Below, piece by piece: positions 1-5,475 of a stretch of DNA of 7,095 nt (the stretch's first letter is position 1; the number at the start of each line of letters is the position of its first letter). The DNA comes from RGIG1668 sp045124495. GTDB taxonomy: Bacteria > Bacillota > Clostridia > Lachnospirales > Lachnospiraceae. A program made the translations under genes and the position numbers. The DNA lies in assembly GCA_045124495.1 (NCBI GenBank), contig JBGVLX010000109.1:1-7095 (forward strand), read 5' to 3'. The notes under the pieces were generated by a model, which saw nothing but the letters and a program-made list of their open reading frames with translations, was not told where the DNA came from and did no database searches.

Positions 1-1100
1 GCAATCTGGTGGTGGTAAAATTAAAAGAAGCAAAACCGCATTTAAAACAGTTTTATCGAATTAATGAAGCGGCAAAAGCGTATCAGGAAAATGATATTAT
101 TCTGGCAATGAAATATATCAACGAAATTGCAATAAAACTGAAGCGTCCCGTAGTGTATTTATTAGGACTTGGAAGTAACAGTGGACCTCATGACGGTACC
201 GGCCCGTTAAATGATTATATTTCGAGTCTTAGCAATGAAGTATCCAATGTGGTGGTGGTGGCGGCAGGTAATGAAGGTGCAGCCAGACACCACTATCAGG
301 GAAATGCAGGAGATGAGGTTTCGGGTAAAGTAGAAATTAATGTAGGAGAAGGGGAAACAGGATTTTCCATGGAATTATGGGGAGAACCCTATGGAATCTA
401 TGAAGTTACCATCACAAGTCCTTTGGGAAAACGGGATGGACCCTTTTTGCTAAATGCCATTTCCGGGGATGTCATTCGATACGCTTTAGAAAAGACAGTA
501 GTAAATATTGACTATAGTATCATTGGAGCTGCAACAGAACGACCGGTAATTTTAATGCGGTTTCAAAATCCCACTCCCGGAATTTGGATGATAGAAGTGG
601 AAAGTCAGTATAATACTTCAAGGGAGTTTAATGTTTGGCTGCCCATTACCCAATTTTTATCTGATGAAACTTATTTTTTAAGTCCCAATCCGGATATTAC
701 CTTAACAGATCCTGGAAATAATAAAGATGCCATCGTGGTGAGTGGATACAATCATAAAAATGACAGCTTTTATTTAAGAAGCAGCAGAGGATTTACCTTA
801 GATGAAAGAATCAAACCGGATTTTGCTGCCCCGGCGGTGGATATCAGTGGAATCAGTCTCACAGGAAATGTAGTAATGAGATCCGGAACCAGTGCGGCAG
901 CAGCCATAACTGCAGGGGCAGTAGCATTGTTTTTACAGTGGGCTATAGTAGAAGGAAATATAACCTATATTACCGCAAGCCGGGTAAGGGCTGATTTTAT
1001 AAGAGGGGCAAGAACACCGGATAATGTAACTTTGCCAAGCCGGTTATTTGGCTGGGGATACCTTGATTTATACCAGGTTTTTGAGGTGCTTTTATTTTAA
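1..1100 (+). CDS. Subtilisin-like serine protease (S8 family, Csp-like), 5'-truncated
   Basis: This is the C-terminal part of a secreted or spore-associated type subtilase that hydrolyses peptide bonds. The frame is open to the left edge (first full codon at base 3), so the GTG at 9 is an internal Val codon and not the start. Numbering from that codon, AAGNEG places the oxyanion-hole Asn at residue 88, and SGTSAAAA places the nucleophilic Ser at residue 295 (codon 891-893). The catalytic Asp and His would lie upstream, outside the window. Between the Asn and Ser blocks are about 200 residues, including a beta-rich stretch (about 95-220). This matches the jellyroll insertion of clostridial CspA/B/C germination proteases and their many Lachnospiraceae paralogues. 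Relatives are about 550-600 residues, so roughly 200 residues are missing. The end GWGYLDLYQVFEVLLF is typical of an intact C-terminus. The family call is firm; a role in germination is only inferred. Confidence 0.88.
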   Translation, partial: NLVVVKLKEAKPHLKQFYRINEAAKAYQENDIILAMKYINEIAIKLKRPVVYLLGLGSNSGPHDGTGPLNDYISSLSNEVSNVVVVAAGNEGAARHHYQGNAGDEVSGKVEINVGEGETGFSMELWGEPYGIYEVTITSPLGKRDGPFLLNAISGDVIRYALEKTVVNIDYSIIGAATERPVILMRFQNPTPGIWMIEVESQYNTSREFNVWLPITQFLSDETYFLSPNPDITLTDPGNNKDAIVVSGYNHKNDSFYLRSSRGFTLDERIKPDFAAPAVDISGISLTGNVVMRSGTSAAAAITAGAVALFLQWAIVEGNITYITASRVRADFIRGARTPDNVTLPSRLFGWGYLDLYQVFEVLLF

Positions 1101-1278
1101 GATACCAAGGTCAAAAAGCTCATGTTTTTCATGGTCGCATGAAAAATCATGACTTTGGAACCCGCAAAACATGAGAAAGTAGTCCGAATAGGGCGGATTT
1201 CAAATGTTTTAGAATTGTGGTAGCACAAAGTACGGGGCATTTCGTAGGTATCATGGGGTTAAAATACCTTTTGACCCC
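1101..1278. other. Structured intergenic block of three stem-loops
   Basis: This noncoding block starts directly after the protease stop codon and is packed with pairing segments. Hairpin A (1105-1158): CCAAGGT pairs with ACTTTGG (1152-1158), and inside it CATGTTTTTCATG (1121-1133) pairs with 1138-1151 around a GTCG tetraloop with one bulged T. Hairpin B (1166-1210): AAAACAT pairs with ATGTTTT, followed by GAAA/TTTC and TCCG/CGGA around an AATAGGG loop. Hairpin C (1255-1278): GGGGTTAAAA pairs with TTTTGACCCC around TACC, with one G-T wobble. GATACC (1101-1106) also matches GGTATC (1247-1252), and GGTCAAAA (1109-1116) matches TTTTGACC (1269-1276), so long-range alternatives exist. None of the hairpins has a T-run after it, so a simple terminator is unlikely. 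A dispersed intergenic repeat or a noncoding RNA are the main options. The pairing is directly visible; any function is inference. Confidence 0.5.
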
Positions 1279-1294
1279 AAATTATAATATGGAA

Positions 1295-1309
1295 TGGAAA
1301 AATTTTCCA
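1295..1309. promoter_or_regulatory. Palindrome just upstream of the candidate lipoprotein promoter
   Basis: TGGAAAAATTTTCCA has 7-bp perfect arms around one central base. It ends one base before the candidate -35 box at 1311, a usual position for a regulator binding site. No regulator is identified. The sequence is A/T rich, which raises the odds of a chance palindrome, but the GG/CC ends make it more than a plain A-T tract. Confidence 0.3.
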
Positions 1310-1310
1310 A

Positions 1311-1338
1311 TTGAAGAAGAGAAAAAAACTGATAAAAG
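1311..1338 (+). promoter_or_regulatory. Candidate sigma-A promoter for the lipoprotein gene
   Basis: TTGAAG (1311-1316), a 16-bp spacer and TAAAAG (1333-1338), with TG one base before the -10 box as in extended -10 promoters. Transcription would start near 1345 and leave a leader of about 50 nt. Both boxes are imperfect, so this is a moderate guess. The nearby TATAAT-like sequence at 1283-1288 lacks a good -35 partner. Confidence 0.35.
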
Positions 1339-1393
1339 ATAGAAAACAGGAAATACTACTTTATGAAAAATAAGTTATAAAGGAGAGTATTTC

Positions 1394-1981
1394 ATGAAAA
1401 CAAAAAACAAAGCAATCTTAGTTTTATCCGTTCTGATGCTTGTATATTCATTTACATTGACGGCATGTGGCGGCGATGATGTTAACAGTGCAACTGATAA
1501 GAATAATCAGGAACAAAGTGGAACCAATGATGGTTCTAATGTAGGCGATGATTTAAACAATGCGGTAGATAATGTAGGAGATGCTGTAGGAGATGTAGGA
1601 GATGCAGTGGGCGATATGCTGGGTGCAAATTTCAATGGCTTTTCCAATTACGAAGATGCCCATGATTATTTTATGAGCAGTATGCAGGGAGCAAACAATT
1701 CAGGCAGATATGAAGTAAGAAATGAAAACAAAGATTTAAATGAATATCAAGATGGAAGATATGGATATCAGTTTGAACTATATGATACTTCTTCCGGAGA
1801 AGGTAGCAGATTAGGTGAATACTGGGTAGATCGTGACACAGGTAAAATCTATCTAAAAAATGATAAGTCCGGTGAATTTGAAGAATATACGGCAGATTCA
1901 AACAATACCGAAAATAATGGAGAAAATGGTGGAAATGGTACACAAAGCGGTGGAACCAGCACCGGACAAAACAATCGATAA
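1394..1981 (+). CDS. Small secreted lipoprotein with VGD repeats
   Basis: A 195-residue predicted lipoprotein. Residues 1-25 form a lipoprotein signal peptide: Lys-rich N-terminus, hydrophobic core (about 7-20) and lipobox LTAC with Cys25 as the lipidated residue. It should therefore be anchored on the outer face of the cytoplasmic membrane. A polar Asp/Asn linker follows. It contains VGD at 50-52, 61-63, 65-67, 68-70 and 72-74, which could form an amphipathic helix. Residues 85-166 look like a small folded domain with aromatic positions, including YQFELY and EYWVDRDTGKIYL, where the last part resembles a beta-hairpin. The tail (about 168-195) is low-complexity Asn/Gly/Ser/Thr. Translation starts at ATG 1394 behind AAGGAGAG (1380-1387, 6 nt spacing). 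The gene appears monocistronic, closed by the terminator at 2055. I do not recognise a named family; function is unknown. Confidence 0.85.
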   Translation: MKTKNKAILVLSVLMLVYSFTLTACGGDDVNSATDKNNQEQSGTNDGSNVGDDLNNAVDNVGDAVGDVGDAVGDMLGANFNGFSNYEDAHDYFMSSMQGANNSGRYEVRNENKDLNEYQDGRYGYQFELYDTSSGEGSRLGEYWVDRDTGKIYLKNDKSGEFEEYTADSNNTENNGENGGNGTQSGGTSTGQNNR

Positions 1982-2004
1982 CAGAATTATAAAAACGAAA
2001 AAAC

Positions 2005-2031
2005 GATAAGAGAAGAGAAATTCATCTTATC
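2005..2031. other. Minor stem-loop after the lipoprotein gene
   Basis: GATAAGA (2005-2011) pairs with TCTTATC (2025-2031). The pairing can extend by GAA/TTC past one bulged A, giving a loop of about six bases. An A-rich tract follows on the + strand, so it is not a forward terminator. It may be a 3' stabilising hairpin or chance. Confidence 0.3.
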
Positions 2032-2054
2032 ATTGAAAAAAATAAAAAATTAAG

Positions 2055-2100
2055 AAAAGTGGTATCAGAATCTACAAATAAGAAGCTGATACCACTTTTT
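2055..2100. terminator. Bidirectional intrinsic terminator between the lipoprotein gene and ung
   Basis: A perfect 14-bp stem: AAAAGTGGTATCAG (2055-2068) against CTGATACCACTTTT (2086-2099), with a 17-nt loop. On the + strand the stem runs directly into a T-run (2096-2100), ending the lipoprotein transcript. On the - strand the stem is followed by a T-rich stretch (complement of the A-rich 2033-2050), so it can also end ung. This fits its position between two convergent genes. Confidence 0.85.
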
Positions 2101-2182
2101 GTCATACTGGATGTGACTGTATAAAGTGTATTTTTACTTGCTGATATTACGAATTGTTTCGATATTTTGTTAGTGTCTATAG

Positions 2183-2869
2183 CTAAACAGTATCAATATC
2201 TTCAATTTGCCAGTCAATGGGAGAAACACCCTGATGTTCTAAAAAGGCATTGGCTTTACTAAAATGTTTACATCCAAAGAATCCCCGGTAAGCAGAAAGC
2301 GGGCTTGGATGAGGGGCAGTCAGTATCAGGTGTTTTGGATTATTTAACATTGAGGCTTTCGTCATAGCCGGTTTTCCCCATAGTAAAAATACAATGGGTC
2401 TGTCCTGTTCATTTAAAATGCGGATGGCAGCATCTGTGAACTCTTCCCAGCCGATTCCTCGGTGAGAGTTTGCCTGATGGGCCCGAACGGTTAAAACAGT
2501 GTTAAGAAGTAATACCCCTTGCTTCGCCCATTTTACGAGGTAACCGTTGTTTGGTATTTTTAATCCTAAATCGTCATGTAACTCGGTGTATATGTTTTGC
2601 AGGGAAGGTGGAATTTTCACCCCTGGCTTGACTGAGAAGCTAAGACCGTGGGCCTGATTTTCATCATGATAAGGGTCCTGACCTAAAATAACACATTTTA
2701 CGTCCTTTAAAGGGGTAAGATGAAAAGCATTGAAAATATCCTCGGCAGGAGGAAAAACATAGCTTCCATTGTTGTATTCTTCAATGATTTGTTTGTATAG
2801 TTTTTTGTAATATGGTTTGCTGTATTCAGGCTCAAACATGGGAGCCCAGTCATTTGTAATGGGTGGCAT
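2183..2869 (-). CDS. ung: Uracil-DNA glycosylase, family 1
   Basis: Removes uracil from DNA by cleaving the N-glycosidic bond, the first step of base excision repair after cytosine deamination or dUTP incorporation. At 228 residues it is full length for family 1. All key motifs are present: the water-activating loop GQDPYHD (63-69) with general base Asp65, Phe78 in GLSFSV for stacking on uracil, Asn123 in LLLNTVLTVRAH for uracil recognition, and the minor-groove Leu loop HPSPLSAYRGF (187-197) with catalytic His187. The residue after GQDPYH is Asp where many homologues have Gly; the rest of the motif (QAHG) is kept. The ATG at 2869 is preceded by AAGGAAAGGA with 7 nt spacing. The gene stands alone, convergent with the lipoprotein gene and divergent from the gene at 3093, as expected for a housekeeping repair gene. 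Confidence 0.97.
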   Translation of the reverse strand: MPPITNDWAPMFEPEYSKPYYKKLYKQIIEEYNNGSYVFPPAEDIFNAFHLTPLKDVKCVILGQDPYHDENQAHGLSFSVKPGVKIPPSLQNIYTELHDDLGLKIPNNGYLVKWAKQGVLLLNTVLTVRAHQANSHRGIGWEEFTDAAIRILNEQDRPIVFLLWGKPAMTKASMLNNPKHLILTAPHPSPLSAYRGFFGCKHFSKANAFLEHQGVSPIDWQIEDIDTV

Positions 2870-2936
2870 AGGTAAGTCCTTTCCTTTCGATTTGTTGTAA
2901 AAATTCGTATCTGTTATGTAAAAACAATCTGTATCT

Positions 2937-2950
2937 GTTCATTTATGAAC
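2937..2950. promoter_or_regulatory. Inverted repeat at the predicted ung transcription start
   Basis: GTTCAT-TT-ATGAAC is a perfect 6-bp inverted repeat. It lies just downstream of the start site predicted from the minus-strand -10 box at 2961-2966, where a repressor could block ung or a short 5' hairpin could form. It is not a LexA box, since the GTTC and GAAC halves are in the opposite order to GAAC-N4-GTTC. The 9-mer GTATCTGTT also occurs twice nearby (2907-2915 and 2931-2939). Confidence 0.3.
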
Positions 2951-2960
2951 GTTTACGAAA

Positions 2961-2989
2961 ATTATACTATGAAGATATAGAAAATGCAA
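2961..2989 (-). promoter_or_regulatory. Candidate ung promoter
   Basis: On the minus strand a perfect TATAAT (complement of 2961-2966) lies 17 bp from TTGCAT (complement of 2984-2989). The -10 is consensus but the -35 matches at only three of six positions. Predicted start is near 2954, giving an ung leader of about 85 nt. It sits back to back with the promoter for the gene at 3093. Confidence 0.4.
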
Positions 2990-3001
2990 AACAAAAAAGA
3001 C

Positions 3002-3030
3002 TTGAAAAAAATGGAGAAATATGGTAGCAT
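3002..3030 (+). promoter_or_regulatory. Sigma-A promoter for the DUF5688-like gene
   Basis: TTGAAA (3002-3007), 17-bp spacer, TAGCAT (3025-3030), with a TGG extended -10 element directly before the -10. Predicted start is near 3037, leaving a leader of about 55 nt before ATG 3093. Confidence 0.65.
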
Positions 3031-3092
3031 GAAGAGGTAATACTCCAGACATTTCATAAACAACCCTTTTTATTTCTGCTAGAAAGGAAGTT

Positions 3093-3977
3093 ATGACATA
3101 TCACGAGTTTTTAACACAAATCAAAGAACAAATCTTAAATCATATCGAAGAGCCGGAGTCCTATGATATTACCATACGAAAGGTACGTAAGAATAATGAT
3201 GTGGTATTGGATGGACTTAGTATCATCGGAAGAGATCAGAATGTTTCCCCTACGATATACCTGAATTCGTACTTTGAACAGTATCAGGAAGGTAGAGATT
3301 TAGCCAGTATTGTAAATGAGATATATTATATTTACGTAAACAATCCACCGGATGCTCTTGGAGTCGAGCCGGAAGATTTTAATTCTTTTGAGTATGTGAA
3401 AGGTTCTATTTTCTTTAGAATTGTGAATTTTGAAACCAACCAGATACTTCTTGAGGATTGTCCTTTCTATAAAATTCAGGATTTAGCGGTTACATTCCGG
3501 GTTTTGGCACAAAAAGATGATAAAGGAATTGCGACGGTAATGATTACGAATGCCATGATGAAACATTGGAATGTTACGATGGAAGATTTAAAGATGTTAG
3601 CTTGTGTAAATACACCGGTATTATTTCCGGTACAGGTGGTTCCTCTTTCTAAAGTACTAGAAGATTATATTGAATTAGACTGTCATGAGACAGTTCCCCT
3701 CTATGTTCTTACCAATTCTGTTGGAATCAATGGTGCTTCCTGTATATTGTATGAAGACGCACTAAGAAATTTGGCCCAGGAATGGGGTACTGACATCTAT
3801 GTTCTGCCTAGCAGTGTGCATGAAGTATTGCTGCTGCCGGTTCAAAAAGAATTCGATAAAGATTACCTTAAAAGCATTGTCAAGGATGCAAACAAAACAG
3901 TGGTATCAAAGGAAGAATTTTTATCTGATCATGTCTATTATTATTTAAAAGAAACGAATGAAATGATTATCGCTTAA
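3093..3977 (+). CDS. DUF5688-like protein of unknown function
   Basis: A 294-residue cytosolic protein with no signal peptide or membrane segment. By overall pattern it matches the DUF5688 type found in many copies in Lachnospiraceae. The N-terminus MTYHEFLTQIKEQI and the central segment YVKGSIFFRIVNFE (101-114) are followed by a C-terminal block. That block has VLTNSVGINGA (205-215) and DIYVLPSSVHEVLLLP (234-249), resembling the PSS-HEV-LL segment of DUF1444/YtpQ-like proteins. No catalytic motif is obvious. The start at 3093 is supported by AAAGGAAG at 3083-3090, although spacing to the ATG is short (about 4 nt after AGGA), so translation may be modest. It has its own promoter at 3002-3030 and no clear terminator. 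The reaction is not known. Family assignment is from memory of conserved motifs. Confidence 0.8.
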   Translation: MTYHEFLTQIKEQILNHIEEPESYDITIRKVRKNNDVVLDGLSIIGRDQNVSPTIYLNSYFEQYQEGRDLASIVNEIYYIYVNNPPDALGVEPEDFNSFEYVKGSIFFRIVNFETNQILLEDCPFYKIQDLAVTFRVLAQKDDKGIATVMITNAMMKHWNVTMEDLKMLACVNTPVLFPVQVVPLSKVLEDYIELDCHETVPLYVLTNSVGINGASCILYEDALRNLAQEWGTDIYVLPSSVHEVLLLPVQKEFDKDYLKSIVKDANKTVVSKEEFLSDHVYYYLKETNEMIIA

Positions 3978-4064
3978 GCTGGTTAGCCCAACCGATAAAA
4001 ACGGGGTATCAGGGCATAATAAAAAAGTCAAAATAAGATTATTCACAAACTTAATCATTGTAGC

Positions 4065-4093
4065 TTGAAAAACATAAGAAAAATTATTATAAT
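4065..4093 (+). promoter_or_regulatory. Strong sigma-A promoter of the tetR/receiver/DUF4250 unit
   Basis: TTGAAA (4065-4070), exactly 17 bp, then perfect TATAAT (4088-4093). The predicted start near 4100 leaves about 30 nt before the ATG at 4131. A 12-bp perfect palindrome, TTATTATAATAA (4084-4095), covers the -10 box and could be an operator for the TetR-family product, though its pure A/T content makes chance likely. Confidence 0.8.
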
Positions 4094-4130
4094 AAAAAGT
4101 GAACGCAGACAAAAAAGTGGGGGTAAAAAT

Positions 4131-4724
4131 ATGGAAGAAAATAATATTTCCCAGAAAGATTACGTTATTGTTTCTGCAATAGAACTGATTAGTGATTCGG
4201 GTTTATCGGCATTGTCCATGAGAAATTTATCATACCGGTCGAATATTTCCGAGGCGATGATTTATAAATTATTTGGAGGAATCGGTGAGGTATTGGTGGC
4301 AGTGGTGGAAACGTTTGTTAAGTTTGATAAAAGCATCCGCCAGACTGTTTTATCAAAAGACACCTCCTCTATTTCTAAAATAAAAGATTTTTTTAATGCA
4401 TATGCTACATATTATGAGAATTACAAAGAAATTACTGCCGTTATTTTAAATTACGAAGAACTGCTACATAATGCAGATACGAGAGAATTAATCACGAATT
4501 GTATTCAGGACAGGGATGAAGTGCTAAGACAGCTGATTAAGGAAGGTCTTGAGAAAAATGAGATTAAAGATATCTTTACGACAGAAGAATTGTCAGATAT
4601 TTTAATTAGTGTAATGAACGGCATGATTTTAAGCCGGAGAGTCATTCAGCATGAAAAATCTTTGAAAGCTGAAATGTTAGAAACTGTAGAAAAACTAATG
4701 AAATTAATTGCAGTTGTTCCATAA
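4131..4724 (+). CDS. TetR/AcrR-family transcriptional regulator
   Basis: A 197-residue dimeric DNA-binding regulator of the TetR type, normally a repressor released by a small ligand. The N-terminal domain (about 8-55) has the expected three helices, with the helix-turn-helix across LSMRNLSYRSNISEAMIYKLF (residues 28-48) and the YKLFGG end typical of TetR recognition helices. Residues 60-197 form the all-helical ligand and dimerisation domain, whose sequence does not reveal the ligand. The frame extends upstream to a TTG at 4065, but that codon is inside the -35 box, so the ATG at 4131 is chosen. It follows a GGGGGT ribosome binding site (4119-4124), six bases before the ATG. It is first in a unit with the receiver gene 27 nt downstream. 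Autoregulation is likely from the family and the palindrome on the promoter. Confidence 0.9.
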   Translation: MEENNISQKDYVIVSAIELISDSGLSALSMRNLSYRSNISEAMIYKLFGGIGEVLVAVVETFVKFDKSIRQTVLSKDTSSISKIKDFFNAYATYYENYKEITAVILNYEELLHNADTRELITNCIQDRDEVLRQLIKEGLEKNEIKDIFTTEELSDILISVMNGMILSRRVIQHEKSLKAEMLETVEKLMKLIAVVP

Positions 4725-4751
4725 GGTTTGTGAAGTGTTAGGAGGATTACA

Positions 4752-5150
4752 ATGAGGATATTGATAGCAGAAGACGATATGGCCAGCAGAAAATTTCTTT
4801 CGAAATTTTTATCAAAGTTTGGTGAGGTGGAAGCAGCAGAAAATGGAATGGAAGTAGTAGACCTTTTTGCAAAAAGAATGAAGGAAGGCGTTTTTTTTGA
4901 TTTGGTCTGTCTGGATATTATGATGCCGAAGGTAGATGGCTACAAAGCCCTTACCGTAATTCGTGATATTGAACGTAAAAATGGGATTTCGGGAGAGAAA
5001 AGAGCAAAGGTTATTATTACCAGTGCTTTAAATGAAACAGAGTCTCCGATTGAGGAGGATGGCAGAGAACACGATGCTTATATTACGAAACCTATTGATA
5101 TGGATAAATTCCAGAAAATTATGAAGAAACTAGGATTAATTGGAGATTGA
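4752..5150 (+). CDS. Single-domain response regulator (CheY-like receiver)
   Basis: A 132-residue stand-alone receiver domain with no output domain. All phosphorylation-site residues are present: acidic pair Asp8/Asp9 (with Glu7), phosphoacceptor Asp55 in LDIMMP, Thr90 at the switch position, Tyr110 as the conserved aromatic, and Lys113-Pro114 (TKP). It should accept a phosphoryl group from a histidine kinase or Hpt protein and act by protein-protein contact. No kinase gene is nearby, so its partner is encoded elsewhere. An insertion-like stretch between beta4 and beta5 (ALNETESPIEEDGREHD, 92-108) is long and acidic. The gene has a consensus AGGAGG (4740-4745), six bases before ATG 4752, stronger than that of the upstream tetR. 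It follows tetR by 27 nt and precedes the DUF4250-like gene by 14 nt. Confidence 0.93.
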   Translation: MRILIAEDDMASRKFLSKFLSKFGEVEAAENGMEVVDLFAKRMKEGVFFDLVCLDIMMPKVDGYKALTVIRDIERKNGISGEKRAKVIITSALNETESPIEEDGREHDAYITKPIDMDKFQKIMKKLGLIGD

Positions 5151-5164
5151 GGAAGGTCGATGAA

Positions 5165-5341
5165 ATGAGTTTACCAAAAGACCCTATGATGTTGTTAAGT
5201 GTAATTAACACGAAACTTAGGGATTATTATAAAAGTCTGGACTTACTGTGTGAAGATTTGCAGGTAGATTCAGATGAGATAAAGAAGAGATTGAAAACAA
5301 TTGGATATGAATATGATATAGAATTGAATCGATTTGTGTAA
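5165..5341 (+). CDS. DUF4250-like small protein
   Basis: A 58-residue cytosolic protein starting MSLPKDPMMLLSVINTKLRD, which matches the conserved N-terminus of DUF4250 proteins as I know them (LPxDPxMLLSxxNTKLRD). The rest of the pattern is also there: SLDLLCEDL (28-36 region), then IGYEYDIELNRFV at the C-terminus. The length equals the family norm. An in-frame TTG at 5147 overlaps the receiver stop codon and would add six residues, but it lacks a ribosome binding site. The ATG at 5165 follows AGGAAGG (5150-5156) by eight bases and gives the family-typical start. The family may bind nucleic acid through a small helical fold, but this is speculation. Last gene of the tetR/receiver unit; no terminator hairpin is visible after it. 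Confidence 0.85.
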   Translation: MSLPKDPMMLLSVINTKLRDYYKSLDLLCEDLQVDSDEIKKRLKTIGYEYDIELNRFV

Positions 5342-5440
5342 AATTGTCGGAATATTTGTAAAAAGTATGTAAAATTAAAACAATAATGCGGCTGATTTTA
5401 AAATAATTTTAAAAAATATTTCAAAACACAGATAAAGTAA
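5342..5440. other. AT-rich spacer with no gene or terminator
   Basis: About 100 very A/T-rich bases between the DUF4250-like stop and the next promoter. I see no GC-containing hairpin followed by a T-run, so read-through from the upstream unit into the alcohol dehydrogenase leader is possible. Its A-tracts (for example 5411-5416) might act as an UP element for the promoter at 5441. Confidence 0.4.
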
Positions 5441-5469
5441 TTGAAAATTTCTCGCAAATATAGTAGAAT
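5441..5469 (+). promoter_or_regulatory. Sigma-A promoter for the alcohol dehydrogenase leader
   Basis: TTGAAA (5441-5446), 17-bp spacer, TAGAAT (5464-5469): five of six matches to consensus in each box. The start should be near 5476, so the mRNA would carry a leader of about 187 nt before ATG 5663, unusually long for a metabolic gene. Confidence 0.75.
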
Positions 5470-5475
5470 ATACAC

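Noticed and set aside
9..11. GTG as the start codon of the protease
   Set aside because: The frame is open to the window edge and the residues around it (LVVVKLKEA) belong to the interior of subtilase domains, so the real start is outside.
1272..1288. TTGACC plus TATAAT as a promoter
   Set aside because: The two boxes are only about six bases apart, and TTGACC is part of a hairpin stem.
1671..1943. 90-residue minus-strand reading frame
   Set aside because: It lies opposite the lipoprotein gene, is rich in His/Leu/Tyr as expected for an antisense shadow, and has no ribosome binding site or family resemblance.
2144..2165. Second terminator hairpin (ATAT..CGAA-TTGT-TTCG-ATAT) downstream of the lipoprotein
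   Set aside because: The stem is short and A/T rich, and the strong terminator at 2055-2100 already explains the end of the transcript.
3978..4064. Terminator after the DUF5688-like gene
   Set aside because: Only short pairings such as GGTT/AACC near 3981-3994 are present, with no stable stem leading into a T-run.
5147..5164. TTG start overlapping the receiver stop for the DUF4250-like gene
   Set aside because: No ribosome binding site precedes it, and the ATG at 5165 has one and gives the family-typical MSLPKDP start.
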